Source of the DNA: Mycobacterium fragae
Lineage (GTDB): Bacteria > Actinomycetota > Actinomycetes > Mycobacteriales > Mycobacteriaceae
Direction: 5' to 3'
Assembly (NCBI RefSeq): GCF_002102185.1
Contig: NZ_LQOW01000025.1
Location: forward strand, 171,549 to 235,548
Length of the DNA: 64,000 bases
Shown piece after piece: positions 27,184 to 35,816 of the stretch (its first letter is position 1; the number at the start of each line of letters is the position of its first letter). The position numbers and the translations under genes are program-made. The notes below the pieces were generated by a model. The model was given only the letters and a program-made list of their open reading frames with translations. It ran no database searches and had not been told where the DNA came from.

Positions 27184-28589
27184 TGGCAACCCGCATCGTG
27201 ATCATCGGGGGAGGGCCGGCCGGGTATGAGGCGGCACTCGTCGCCGCCGCCCGCGATGCTGACGTCACCGTCGTCGACTCCGATGGCATCGGTGGCGCGG
27301 CCGTACTCTACGACTGCGTGCCATCGAAGACGTTCATTGCCTCCACCGGTGTGCGCACCGAACTGCGCCGGGCGCCGCACCTGGGTTTCGACATCGACAT
27401 CGACGACGCCAAGATCTCCTTGCCGGAAATCCACCAGCGGGTCAAGAGGCTGGCCGCCGCACAATCCGAAGACATCACCGCGCAGCTGCGCAGCATGGGT
27501 GTCGAGGTGATCGCCGGCAAAGGCGAGCTGGTCGACACCAGCCCCGGCCTGGCCCGTCACTGCATCAAGGTAACCGCCCGCGACGGCGCCACCAGCGAAC
27601 TCGACGCCGACGTCGTGCTGATCGCCACCGGCGCCAGCCCGCGGATCCTGCCCTCTGCACAGCCCGACGGCGAACGGATCCTGACCTGGCGCCAGCTCTA
27701 CGATCTGGACACCCTGCCCGACCACCTCATCGTGGTGGGTTCCGGCGTCACCGGGGCCGAATTCGTCCACGCCTACACCGAACTCGGCGTCGCCGTCACC
27801 GTGGTGGCCAGCCGCGACCGGGTGCTGCCGTACGAAGACGCCGATGCCGCGCTGGTGCTAGAAGATTCGTTCGCCGAACGCGGCGTCAAGCTGGTCAAAA
27901 ACGCGCGCGCCGAGTCGGTCACCCGCACTGACGACGGGGTTCTGGTCACCATGACCGATGGCCGCACGGTGGAGGGCAGCCACGCCCTGATGACGATCGG
28001 GTCGATTCCCAACACCGGCGGCCTGGGACTGGAGCGGGTGGGCATCGAGCCGGGCCGCGGCAACTACCTGACCGTGGACCGGGTGTCGCGAACATCGGTG
28101 CCCGGCATCTATGCCGCCGGCGACTGCACCGGGCTGCTGCCGCTGGCGTCGGTCGCCGCAATGCAGGGCCGGATCGCGATGTGGCACGCGCTGGGCGAGG
28201 CCGTCACACCGATCCGGCTGCGCACTGTCGCCGCGGCGGTGTTCACCCGGCCGGAGATCGCCGCAGTCGGGGTGCCGCAATCGGCCATTGACAACGGATC
28301 CGTGCTGGCGCGCACGATCATGCTGCCTTTGCGGACCAACGCGCGGGCCAAGATGTCCGGGCTGCGCCACGGCTTCGTGAAAATCTTCTGTCGGCAGGCC
28401 ACCGGGGTGGTCATCGGCGGCGTGGTGGTCGCCCCCATCGCCTCGGAATTGATCCTGCCGATCGCGGTGGCGGTGCAGAACCGCATCACCGTGAACCAGT
28501 TGGCGCAAACGCTGGTGGTCTACCCGTCGTTGTCGGGTTCGATCACCGAGGCGGCCCGCCGCCTGATGGCACACGATGATCTGGATTAA
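27183..28589 (+). CDS. lpdA: NAD(P)H quinone reductase LpdA (lipoamide-dehydrogenase-like flavoprotein)
   Basis: A 468-residue member of the pyridine nucleotide-disulfide oxidoreductase family. FAD site VIIGGGPAGYEAA (6-18), NAD(P) site IVVGSGVTGAEFVHAYTELG, and the second FAD motif GIYAAGDCTG. The redox-active CxxxxC is broken: Ala40 replaces the first Cys (GGAAVLYDCVPSK; Cys45 is kept), and no His-Glu pair is seen near the C-terminus. It therefore cannot be a true lipoamide dehydrogenase. M. tuberculosis LpdA is reported as a quinone reductase that aids oxidative-stress survival. GTG start. Followed by glpD2, 54 bases on. Confidence 0.9.
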   Translation: MATRIVIIGGGPAGYEAALVAAARDADVTVVDSDGIGGAAVLYDCVPSKTFIASTGVRTELRRAPHLGFDIDIDDAKISLPEIHQRVKRLAAAQSEDITAQLRSMGVEVIAGKGELVDTSPGLARHCIKVTARDGATSELDADVVLIATGASPRILPSAQPDGERILTWRQLYDLDTLPDHLIVVGSGVTGAEFVHAYTELGVAVTVVASRDRVLPYEDADAALVLEDSFAERGVKLVKNARAESVTRTDDGVLVTMTDGRTVEGSHALMTIGSIPNTGGLGLERVGIEPGRGNYLTVDRVSRTSVPGIYAAGDCTGLLPLASVAAMQGRIAMWHALGEAVTPIRLRTVAAAVFTRPEIAAVGVPQSAIDNGSVLARTIMLPLRTNARAKMSGLRHGFVKIFCRQATGVVIGGVVVAPIASELILPIAVAVQNRITVNQLAQTLVVYPSLSGSITEAARRLMAHDDLD

Positions 28590-28643
28590 CTGCCGGTAGC
28601 CTTAGGGCCAGTGCCTACCGACGAGTAACAGGAGTCCAGCGCC

Positions 28644-30377
28644 GTGAACGATCAGTTCTGGCCGGCCTCATCGCTGGGGCCACAGCAACGCGCCTCGGCC
28701 TGGGAGCGACTCGGCGCCGAGCAGTTCGACGTGGTGGTCATCGGTGGTGGCGTGGTGGGCTCCGGTTGCGCGCTGGATGCCGCCACCCGCGGGTTGAAGG
28801 TGGCGATGGTCGAGGCGCGCGACTTCGCCTCCGGCACCTCGAGCCGCTCGTCGAAGATGTTCCACGGCGGGCTGCGCTATCTCGAGCAGCTGGAATTCGG
28901 CCTCGTGCGCGAGGCGCTCTACGAGCGCGAACTGTCGCTGACCACGTTGGCGCCGCATCTGGTCAAGCCGTTGCCCTTTCTCTACCCGCTGACCAAGCGG
29001 TGGTGGGAACGGCCGTACGTCGCAGCCGGCATCTTCCTTTACGACCAGCTTGGTGGCGCGAAATCCGTTCCGGCACAACGGCATTTCACCCGCGCTGGTG
29101 CGCTGCGGCTCTGCCCCGGCCTGAAGCGCACTTCGCTGATCGGTGGCATCCGTTACTACGACACCGTTGTCGACGACGCCCGGCACACCATGACCGTCGC
29201 GCGGACCGCCGCCCATTACGGCGCGGTGGTGCGCTCGTCCACCCAGGTGATCTCGCTGCTGCGTGAAGGCGACCGGGTGACCGGCGTGCAAGTCCGCGAT
29301 TCCGAGGACGGCACCGTCACCGACGTGCACGGCCATGTCGTGGTCAACGCGACCGGGGTGTGGACCGACGAGATCCAGGCATTGTCCAAGCAGCGCGGGC
29401 GGTTTCAAGTGCGCGCCTCCAAAGGCGTGCACGTGGTCGTGCCGCGTGACCGCATCGTCAGCGACGTCGCGATCATCCTGCGGACCGAGAAGTCGGTGAT
29501 GTTCGTCATCCCGTGGGGCAGCCACTGGATCATCGGGACCACCGACACCGACTGGAACCTCGACCTGGCCCATCCCGCCGCCACCAAGGCCGACATCGAC
29601 TACATCCTCGGCACCGTCAACACCGTGCTGACCACCCCGCTGACCCACGCCGATATCGACGGGGTGTACGCCGGGCTGCGTCCGCTGCTGGCCGGAGAGA
29701 GCGACGAAACCTCGAAGCTGTCGCGGGAACACGCGGTGGCGGTGCCCGCCCCGGGATTGGTCGCCATCGCCGGCGGCAAGTACACCACCTACCGGGTGAT
29801 GGCGGCCGATGCGATAGACAGTGCGGCACAATACGTTCCAGCTCGAGTGGCGCCGTCCATTACCGAGAAGGTGCGGCTGCTGGGCGCCGACGGCTATTTC
29901 GCGTTGATCAACCAGACCGAACACGTCGGGGCGACGCGAGGCCTGCATCCCTACCGGGTGCGTCACCTGCTGGACCGCTACGGCTCGCTGATCAGCGAGG
30001 TGCTGGCGCTGGCCGACGACCGTCCGGACCTGCTGAACCCGATCACTGCGGCACCGGTCTACCTGAAGGTGGAAGCCGCGTACGCCGCGGCCGCCGAGGG
30101 CGCCCTGCATCTCGAGGACATCCTGGCTCGCCGGATGCGGATCTCGATCGAGTATCCGCACCGAGGCGTCGACTGCGCACGCGAGGTGGCCGAAGTCGTC
30201 GCGCCGGTGCTGGGCTGGACCGCCGCCGACATCGATCGGGAGGTCAAGACCTACACCGCGCGGGTGGAGGCCGAAGTGCTGTCGCAGACCCAGCCCGACG
30301 ACGCGTCGGCGGACGCGCTTCGGGCCAGCGCCCCGGAGGCGCGCGCCGAGATCCTCGAGCCGGTGCCACTGAATTGA
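28644..30377 (+). CDS. glpD2: FAD-dependent glycerol-3-phosphate dehydrogenase GlpD2
   Basis: A 577-residue membrane-associated flavoprotein oxidising glycerol-3-phosphate to dihydroxyacetone phosphate and reducing quinone. The FAD fold VVIGGGVVGSGCALDAATRG (about 31-50) is followed by ARDFASGTSSRSSKMFHGGLRYLEQ, the GlpD signature, and by IIGTTDTDWNLDLAHP and AIAGGKYTTYRVMAADA. GTG 28644 is preceded by AGGAG at a suitable distance. It sits between lpdA and the pseudouridine synthase; both LpdA and GlpD2 exchange electrons with quinones, so they may be co-expressed. Confidence 0.93.
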   Translation: MNDQFWPASSLGPQQRASAWERLGAEQFDVVVIGGGVVGSGCALDAATRGLKVAMVEARDFASGTSSRSSKMFHGGLRYLEQLEFGLVREALYERELSLTTLAPHLVKPLPFLYPLTKRWWERPYVAAGIFLYDQLGGAKSVPAQRHFTRAGALRLCPGLKRTSLIGGIRYYDTVVDDARHTMTVARTAAHYGAVVRSSTQVISLLREGDRVTGVQVRDSEDGTVTDVHGHVVVNATGVWTDEIQALSKQRGRFQVRASKGVHVVVPRDRIVSDVAIILRTEKSVMFVIPWGSHWIIGTTDTDWNLDLAHPAATKADIDYILGTVNTVLTTPLTHADIDGVYAGLRPLLAGESDETSKLSREHAVAVPAPGLVAIAGGKYTTYRVMAADAIDSAAQYVPARVAPSITEKVRLLGADGYFALINQTEHVGATRGLHPYRVRHLLDRYGSLISEVLALADDRPDLLNPITAAPVYLKVEAAYAAAAEGALHLEDILARRMRISIEYPHRGVDCAREVAEVVAPVLGWTAADIDREVKTYTARVEAEVLSQTQPDDASADALRASAPEARAEILEPVPLN

Positions 30378-30384
30378 GCGAGCC

Positions 30385-31254
30385 GTGAGACCGGCGCCCT
30401 TGCCGGTGCGCGACGGACTGGGCCCGGCGCGGCTGCGGGTGCGCGGCGGACCGGTGCTGGCCGAGTTGAACGCCCGGTTCGGCATGCAGGCCCGGGAGGT
30501 CGTCGTGGCCGACGGCACGCCGGTTGACGAGACGACAGCGCTGCCGGCCGGTTCGTGTGTCTACCTCTACCGCGACCTGCCCGACGAGGTGCCGGTGCCG
30601 TTCGACATCCCGGTGCTCTATCGCGACGACGACATCGTGGTTGCCGACAAGCCGCACTTTTTGGCCACCATGCCGCGGGGCCGGCACGTCGCGCAGACCG
30701 CGCTGGTGCGCCTGCGCCGAGACCTCGGGCTGCCCGAGCTCTCGCCGGCGCATCGGCTGGACCGGTTGACCGCGGGGGTGCTGCTGTTCACCACCCGCCG
30801 CGAGCTGCGTGGGGCCTACCAGACCCTGTTCGCCCGTGGCGCGGTGCACAAAACGTATCTGGCGCGGGCCGCGGTCACACCGGATTTGGTATTGCCGCGC
30901 GTGGTGCGCAGCCGCATCGTCAAGCGCCGCGGCCGATTGCAGGCCGTCTGTGAGCCGGGCGAACCCAACGCCGAGACATTGGTAGAGCTGGCGTCGGCAG
31001 ACGGACTGTACCGGCTGACACCACGGACCGGACGCACTCACCAGCTGCGGGTCCACATGGCTGCGCTGGGCCTGCCGATTCAGGGAGACCCGTTGTATCC
31101 CAACGTGATCGACGTGCCCGTCGATGACTTCAGCACGCCGTTGCAGCTGCTCGCGCACAGCATCGAGTTCGACGATCCGGTGAGCGGGGCCCGCCGGCAA
31201 TTCGTGAGTCGCCGGCAGCTGTCGTCAGCAGCGCTCGACGCCCGGCTGGATTAG
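30385..31254 (+). CDS. RluA-family rRNA/tRNA pseudouridine synthase
   Basis: A 289-residue RluA/RluC-type pseudouridine synthase. The catalytic motif is AHRLDRLTAGVLLFT with the essential Asp; the neighbouring VLYRDDDIVVADKPHFLATMPRG and LTPRTGRTHQLRVHMAALGLPIQGDPLYP are also family-typical. The N-terminal 90 residues may include an S4-like RNA-binding part. The RNA target is not known. GTG 30385 follows glpD2 by seven bases. I remember a phoU-like gene (phoY1) between these two in H37Rv; none is present here. Confidence 0.88.
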   Translation: MRPAPLPVRDGLGPARLRVRGGPVLAELNARFGMQAREVVVADGTPVDETTALPAGSCVYLYRDLPDEVPVPFDIPVLYRDDDIVVADKPHFLATMPRGRHVAQTALVRLRRDLGLPELSPAHRLDRLTAGVLLFTTRRELRGAYQTLFARGAVHKTYLARAAVTPDLVLPRVVRSRIVKRRGRLQAVCEPGEPNAETLVELASADGLYRLTPRTGRTHQLRVHMAALGLPIQGDPLYPNVIDVPVDDFSTPLQLLAHSIEFDDPVSGARRQFVSRRQLSSAALDARLD

Positions 31255-31404
31255 CGGCAGATCCTGGCGAGCCCTCGGCGTGCTTCGCCGTGACCCCGCG
31301 GCGCGGGTGACCGCGCGAAGAGCGTGACGTGCGTGATCGTTCAGGCGGCCAACGGTGGGCAGATCGGCGAGCCGCGTGCTGACAAAGTCCTGCAGAGCTT
31401 CCAC
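31225..31404 (-). CDS. Possible small protein, 59 residues
   Basis: A minus-strand frame from GTG 31404, preceded by AAGGACGG nine bases upstream, encodes an Arg-rich helix-forming peptide beginning VEALQDFVSTRLADLPTVGR. It ends inside the 3' end of the convergent pseudouridine synthase gene. No family is recognised, and the second half (many Arg/Pro) looks less protein-like. It may be spurious. Confidence 0.25.
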   Translation of the reverse strand: MEALQDFVSTRLADLPTVGRLNDHARHALRAVTRAAGSRRSTPRARQDLPLIQPGVERC

Positions 31405-31716
31405 GTTGTCCGTCCTTCGCTAGTCCGGGCCTTATTCATTGAACGATCGGGAGGCCGTCGTCGGCTCAATCCGCACCGAAAATGCGACCCAGATCACTAG
31501 CCCTGCCAACAACCGGGGGGTCGCTGCTATTCCACGGTACGTGTCCCACGGTGCCTAGCGCTGGCACGACACGGCACCTTGCCTGGAACACCGCGACCGT
31601 GAACGGGTCGGAAACTGTGGCTGAAATTGTGAATCCAGCGATGTCCAGCGATGTCTGGCCGCACTTAACATGCATCATGGCAACGTCGGCAGCGACCTAG
31701 CGTTAAGGGAATCGGA
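31405..31716. other. Intergenic region before pstS with small repeats
   Basis: No convincing gene. The short frames here have poor coding character. It contains a tandem 10-base repeat CCAGCGATGT (31635-31644 and 31645-31654) and several inverted GTGCC/GGCAC segments around 31550-31580. It must hold the pstS promoter; no Pho-type box could be assigned by eye. Confidence 0.4.
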
Positions 31717-32829
31717 TTGAAAATCAATCGATTTGGGGCTGCGCTGAGTATTCTGGCCACCGCTGCAGCGATGTTGTCGGCGTGTAGCGGTGACAACAAT
31801 GTCACTGGAGGAAGCACAACGACCGGCGCAGCCTCGGCGAAGGTGACCTGTGGGGGCAAGCCGACTCTGAAGGCCAGTGGTTCCACCGCCCAGGAAAACG
31901 CAATGACTCGATTTGTAAAGGTTTTCGAACAAGCCTGCCCCGGGCAGTCCTTGAATTACACGGCCGCTGGTTCCGGCGCGGGGATTAGCCAATTTGTGGG
32001 GAAGCAATCCGATTTCGGTGGCTCCGACTCACCGCTGAGCAAGGACGAGTACACCAAGGCGGACCAGCGGTGCGGCTCGCCCGTGTGGAACCTGCCGCTG
32101 GTGTTCGGCCCCATCGGCCTCGCCTACCACGTTAACGGTCTGACCTCGTTGAACCTCGACGGTCCGGCGGCAGCCCAGATCTTCAACGGCCAAATTACTA
32201 GCTGGAACGATGCCGCGATCCAGGTCCTGAACTTAGGTGTCACCTTGCCTGCTGAGCCGATTCGTGTTGTGTTCCGCAGCGACGAGTCCGGAACCACAGA
32301 CAATTTCCAGAGGTATCTCGATACCGCGTCGAACGGCGCGTGGGGCAATGGGGCCGGGAAGACGTTCAACGGCGGTGTTGGTGAGGGCGCCCTCGGCAAC
32401 GACGGCGCAGCCGCGGCCGTCAAAAACACCGAAGGGTCGATCACCTATCTCGAATGGTCGTTTGCGCAAAAGCAACACCTGAGCATGGCCAAGGTCGTCA
32501 CGTCGGCCGGTCCAGACCCGGTAGCGATCAGCCCGGAGTCGGTGGGAAAGACGATTTCCGCTGCCTGGTTTATGAGGCAGGGCAACGACCTCGCCCTCGA
32601 CACCATCTCGTTTTACCGGCCAAATCAGCCCGGTTCCTACCCGATCGTGCTCGCGACCTACGAAATCGTGTGCTCGAGGTATCCCGATTCGCAGGTTGGT
32701 ATGGCCGTAAAGGCGTTCCTGCAAAGCTCGATTGGTGCCGGCCAGAACGGTCTGGCCGAACACGGATACATCCCCATTCCGGACGAGTTCAAGTCGCGAT
32801 TGACGACCGCGGTCAACGCCATCTCGTGA
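31717..32829 (+). CDS. pstS: PstS-type phosphate-binding lipoprotein
   Basis: A 370-residue periplasmic phosphate-binding lipoprotein. Signal peptide with lipobox LSAC (Cys23). The mature domain has the PstS phosphate-site motifs: [53 protein letters not shown] and [10 protein letters not shown]. The start is TTG 31717 with AAGGGA upstream, placing the signal peptide correctly. No pstC, pstA or pstB is nearby, so it must work with a transporter elsewhere or act as a stand-alone phosphate sensor or scavenger. It is the first gene of an accessory stretch between the pseudouridine synthase and nei2. Confidence 0.9.
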   Translation: MKINRFGAALSILATAAAMLSACSGDNNVTGGSTTTGAASAKVTCGGKPTLKASGSTAQENAMTRFVKVFEQACPGQSLNYTAAGSGAGISQFVGKQSDFGGSDSPLSKDEYTKADQRCGSPVWNLPLVFGPIGLAYHVNGLTSLNLDGPAAAQIFNGQITSWNDAAIQVLNLGVTLPAEPIRVVFRSDESGTTDNFQRYLDTASNGAWGNGAGKTFNGGVGEGALGNDGAAAAVKNTEGSITYLEWSFAQKQHLSMAKVVTSAGPDPVAISPESVGKTISAAWFMRQGNDLALDTISFYRPNQPGSYPIVLATYEIVCSRYPDSQVGMAVKAFLQSSIGAGQNGLAEHGYIPIPDEFKSRLTTAVNAIS

Positions 32830-32938
32830 GCTGAGGTCGGCCCGATGGCAGCGTCGATGCTCAATGTTCCAGGGCTTTTTTCAACTTAGTCAACGCGGTG
32901 TTCCAAAGGTTTTCCCACGGTAGTCGATGTTCGGCGTC

Positions 32939-34078
32939 ATGGAGTTCATTACCGTGGCCCCCGAGGTAACCTCTGCGCTGATCCACTCGGGACCCGGTGC
33001 GGAATCACTGATCGAGGCCTCCGAGGCATGGCAACAGCTCGGCACCACCCTGGAAGAATCTGCTGAAAACTATGTCGCCGAATTGTCGTCACTGACCGAG
33101 GCGTGGCATGGTCCGTCGTCGGTGGCGATGGCCCAGGCTGCTGAGCCCTATCTGTCTTGGCTGCGCAGCACTGCGCAGCAGTGTCAGCAGATGGCGTCTT
33201 CGGCACAAGCCGCCACCGCGGCGTTCAATTCCGTCCGTGCCGCCGTGGTTCCCACCGCACAAGTGACCGCCAATAGGGCACGACTGGCGCAGTTGTTGGC
33301 CACCAACCGGTTCTGGAGCAACCTTCCGGCTATCGCTGAAACCGAAGACCAATACCAGGACATGTGGGCGAACAACTCGGCGGCGATGAGTCGCTACCAG
33401 GCTGCCTCGGCACAAGCCACGACGCTGCCTCAGTTCGTGTCGCCGCCCTTAGTTACCAATCCCACAGGGCTGGCCGCGCAAGCCAGCGCGGTGTCCGCCG
33501 CCACCACGACCGCGGTGCCAGCTGCCGCGGGGTCCTCTTCGGCGGCTTCGACATTGGCGGCGATGTCGAGCTTCGATCCGAACAGCGGCTGGTTTGGACT
33601 GGCAAACACCTATGCCAACCAGTTCGTCTCGTCAGGATTTCCCATCAACCTTCTCAGCTATCTGGCGCAGAACTCTTCGGCCCAGGCACTCCAGACTGTG
33701 GGCAGCCAAATCGGCCAGGGCTTGGCGGAGGGGGAGGCGGCCCTGGCACCGCCCGGAGGGTTGGGTGCGTTAGGTGCTGCCGGACTCTCAGCAGAGCCCA
33801 CGGCGGCAATAGGTGTTGGAGTATCGATGGGCAAGCTGACCGCACCCCCTGCTGTAGTGGGACTATTGCCCGCTTCGCAAGCGCCCGTGCAACTTGCGTC
33901 CGCGGCGTCGCCGCTCCCCGCGAGCGAATCCGGATTGCCCTTTTTGCCGCCGATAATGCCGCCGCCGATTTCGGCAGGCAGCGGGTGGCGCAAACGGAAG
34001 CAACAGAAGTACGACGACATTGCAATCGGCGCCGAGCTCAAGGGGACGGTGATGCCCCGACCGCCATCGGCGGGATGA
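32939..34078 (+). CDS. PPE-family protein
   Basis: A 379-residue PPE protein. The N-terminal PPE domain (about 1-165) is clear: MEFITVAPEVTSALIHSGPGAESL, the WxG turn at AWHGPSS, YLSWLRSTAQQCQQMA and a YxxxD/E-like region (EDQYQDMWANNSAAM). The eponymous PPE is degenerate (APE). The C-terminal half is Ala/Gly/Pro/Ser-rich, with VSMGKLTAPPAVVG as a possible decayed SVP motif. Export through a type VII system is expected for the family, normally with a PE partner; none is adjacent. ATG 32939 was preferred to ATG 32927 because PPE proteins begin with M-x-F. Confidence 0.85.
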   Translation: MEFITVAPEVTSALIHSGPGAESLIEASEAWQQLGTTLEESAENYVAELSSLTEAWHGPSSVAMAQAAEPYLSWLRSTAQQCQQMASSAQAATAAFNSVRAAVVPTAQVTANRARLAQLLATNRFWSNLPAIAETEDQYQDMWANNSAAMSRYQAASAQATTLPQFVSPPLVTNPTGLAAQASAVSAATTTAVPAAAGSSSAASTLAAMSSFDPNSGWFGLANTYANQFVSSGFPINLLSYLAQNSSAQALQTVGSQIGQGLAEGEAALAPPGGLGALGAAGLSAEPTAAIGVGVSMGKLTAPPAVVGLLPASQAPVQLASAASPLPASESGLPFLPPIMPPPISAGSGWRKRKQQKYDDIAIGAELKGTVMPRPPSAG

Positions 34079-34123
34079 GCACCAGCCAGCAATATCACAT
34101 AACGCCAGCACGTACCCCGCGCC

Positions 34124-34423
34124 GTGATTATGGTGGCGGGCGTGCCTCAAGAAGAGCGGGCACAGATCGATGCGGTACAGCGTCGGCTCGCCCAAAAGTA
34201 CGCGGAATTTCCGCACGATCACGTCGCAGCGGTAGTCCAGCGCGTGTATGCGCGGTTCAAACGGAGCACGGTGCGCGAGTTCGTTCCATCGCTGGTAGAG
34301 CGCCGCGCGGGGGAGGAGTTGGCTAGGTCAACGGGGGAGAACGCCCGCAGACGACACGCAGCGGGCGCGGCCACAGCTCAGATGGCCGCCTTGCGGACGA
34401 AGCGGCGCATTTCCGTCGACTAG
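34124..34423 (+). CDS. Small three-helix-bundle dimerization domain protein
   Basis: A protein of up to 99 residues, highly charged, all-helical. The block RRLAQKYAEFPHDHVAAVVQRVYARF followed by STVREFVPSLVERRAGEEL matches a small actinobacterial domain annotated as a three-helix bundle dimerization domain, common in mycobacteria and of unknown role. Several starts are possible (GTG 34124, ATG 34130, GTG 34142); the true N-terminus may begin at VPQEERAQ. It lies 45 bases after the PPE gene and may be co-transcribed. Confidence 0.65.
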   Translation: MIMVAGVPQEERAQIDAVQRRLAQKYAEFPHDHVAAVVQRVYARFKRSTVREFVPSLVERRAGEELARSTGENARRRHAAGAATAQMAALRTKRRISVD

Positions 34424-34437
34424 GTCAGCCACCCGGA

Positions 34438-34965
34438 TTACCCCAGCCAGCTAATCGAATCGCGCAACACCTCTAGGAAGTTGTCCGACCGCTCCCGCTC
34501 CTCCTGATCGCCGTCGAATGGTTGAGCCGGTAGCGAGACCGGCTCGTGGGCGTTGGAGAACGTCAGCTGCACGCGAGCACCGAACCAATCGGAGCCGAGC
34601 ACCGCTTGGATGTCGACTTGGTAGGACGTGACATCGGCCAGCGGTCGGGCCCATGCCTGCTTGATCTGGCAGCCGGGCGCATTCTGCGCATTGCCGCCCA
34701 CTTGGTACCGGTATTCCGCCTGACGGTCATACTGCTCAGCGTCGACCTCGAGGTGGACCACGATCAGCGCCCCGCCGGTCAGCAGGTGAGCAATCCACAC
34801 CGTCCTGTCAGGGCCTGGCTGGTAGGAGCACAGCGACTCTTTGATGCCGTCCGGGTCCGCCAACAGCGCGGCCACGGTGAAGATGAGAACCTGCGGCGCC
34901 CGCGCCCCATGCCAGGTGACAAGGTGGCTGCTGAATTTCTGAAACTGATCCTCGGTGATCTGCAC
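34438..34965 (-). CDS. Hypothetical protein, 175 residues
   Basis: A soluble protein of 175 residues from GTG 34965, without signal or membrane segments. It has an aromatic- and acid-rich second half (WARPLADVTSYQVDIQAVLGSD, AQPFDGDQEERERSDNFLEVLRDSISWLG) and a central beta-rich stretch (GGALIVVHLEVDAEQYDRQAEYRY). No family is recognised. It resembles small actinobacterial proteins with a PH-like or SRPBCC-like barrel only in a general way. The frame is open to 35088, but that would overlap the divergent gene. It is divergent from the gene at 35067. Confidence 0.6.
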   Translation of the reverse strand: MQITEDQFQKFSSHLVTWHGARAPQVLIFTVAALLADPDGIKESLCSYQPGPDRTVWIAHLLTGGALIVVHLEVDAEQYDRQAEYRYQVGGNAQNAPGCQIKQAWARPLADVTSYQVDIQAVLGSDWFGARVQLTFSNAHEPVSLPAQPFDGDQEERERSDNFLEVLRDSISWLG

Positions 34966-35066
34966 GCAACCAACGCTAAGAAGGCCGACCGATAGCGTTC
35001 GCGAGTTCACCGGGCGTTCGCACAACTGTCGTACGCTTCGGCTGCTTAGCCAGCGGAGAACAACGG

Positions 35067-35456
35067 ATGAGTGAGTCCACCACAACACCGCCGCCGTCCG
35101 ACGACCTTCCTGCCGCCTTCAACCTGGCTCTGCGGTTGCTCAAGGAGCGCCGCTATCTCGCGTTCGACGACTTGGCTGGCGTGCTCAAATCCCATGGCTA
35201 CCCGACCTCCGGAGAGCTGCCATACATCTACAGGCAGAACACATGTTTAATCGCGTGGGTCGGCATGTCGAGTTTGTTCTGGATGGTCGCCGAGCGGTTG
35301 CGCCGTCATCCCAATGTCCGAATCGAGCGGGCCATACATCTCAGACCTTCCGAGTATCCGCCCAACTTGCGGCTGCCCATCGCCCGCGACGACACCGGTC
35401 CTTTCACGGAGCCGCACTGGTTGCCGTGCGAATTCGTCTGGCGGGGTGACGCATAA
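35067..35456 (+). CDS. Hypothetical protein, 129 residues
   Basis: A protein of 129 residues with an unstructured Pro/Ser/Thr N-terminus, then a compact part (FNLALRLLKERRYLAFDDLAGVLKSHGYPTSG; WVGMSSLFWMVAERLRRHPNVRIERAIHLRP). The first part could be a small helical, winged-helix-like domain. No family is assigned. It is divergent from the hypothetical gene at 34438, with about 100 bases between the starts. The pair may be one functional unit, since both are unknown and sit together in the accessory stretch. Confidence 0.6.
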   Translation: MSESTTTPPPSDDLPAAFNLALRLLKERRYLAFDDLAGVLKSHGYPTSGELPYIYRQNTCLIAWVGMSSLFWMVAERLRRHPNVRIERAIHLRPSEYPPNLRLPIARDDTGPFTEPHWLPCEFVWRGDA

Positions 35457-35509
35457 CCGGCGGCGCTACCAACCCGATACCTGTCGCACTGATATTTCGC
35501 TCAGTCGTT

Positions 35510-35525
35510 ACCGCAACGTTGCGGT
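35510..35525. repeat. Perfect 16-base palindrome
   Basis: ACCGCAACGTTGCGGT is perfectly self-complementary. Outer bases GTTA (5') and GGTAAC (3') extend it imperfectly. It lies 54 bases after the hypothetical gene stop and could be a protein-binding site. There is no T-run directly after it, so an intrinsic terminator is less likely. Confidence 0.4.
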
Positions 35526-35655
35526 GGTAACCGCGGGTGTAATTGGGTCCCCCTGAGTTTTTGTGACATCATTCATCTTGTGACGTTTGATGTTTGAGCT
35601 CGCGAGATCGCTTGTGCTGTTACGGATTCAAGTGCGGGAAATCGGCCATGCGGTT
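35526..35655. other. Intergenic, nothing recognised
   Basis: This part of the gap between 35457 and 35816 is relatively AT-rich and holds only short frames with poor coding character. No RNA gene was recognised. Confidence 0.4.
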
Positions 35656-35814
35656 TTACACGCGAAGCCTAAAATCGTCTTGTCGAAAACTCGCCGTAGC
35701 CGAGGCCTGGTCAATCGCACCGCTCGTCGGATCCCAGACCAGTCCCAAACCAGCAACGTCATCGAATAGCCAGGCATCGGGACTCCCGCGGGCCACTCGA
35801 AGATAATTCGGCAT
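35656..35814 (-). CDS. Possible small protein downstream of the DUF732 gene, 52 residues
   Basis: ATG 35814 is two bases after the stop of the DUF732 gene and opens a 52-codon frame. The translation (MPNYLRVARGSPDAWLFDDV at the start, then GLGLVWDPTSG) looks protein-like, with mixed hydrophobic and acidic residues. There is no Shine-Dalgarno sequence and no recognised family. It could be a small operon partner, or the remnant of a longer gene. Confidence 0.35.
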   Translation of the reverse strand: MPNYLRVARGSPDAWLFDDVAGLGLVWDPTSGAIDQASATASFRQDDFRLRV

Positions 35815-35816
35815 GT

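Noticed and set aside
28668..30518. 616-residue minus-strand frame opposite glpD2
   Set aside because: GlpD2 on the plus strand has all family motifs; the opposite frame is a shadow.
31482..31700. 72-residue frame upstream of pstS
   Set aside because: No start signal, no recognisable domain; it lies in the probable promoter region.
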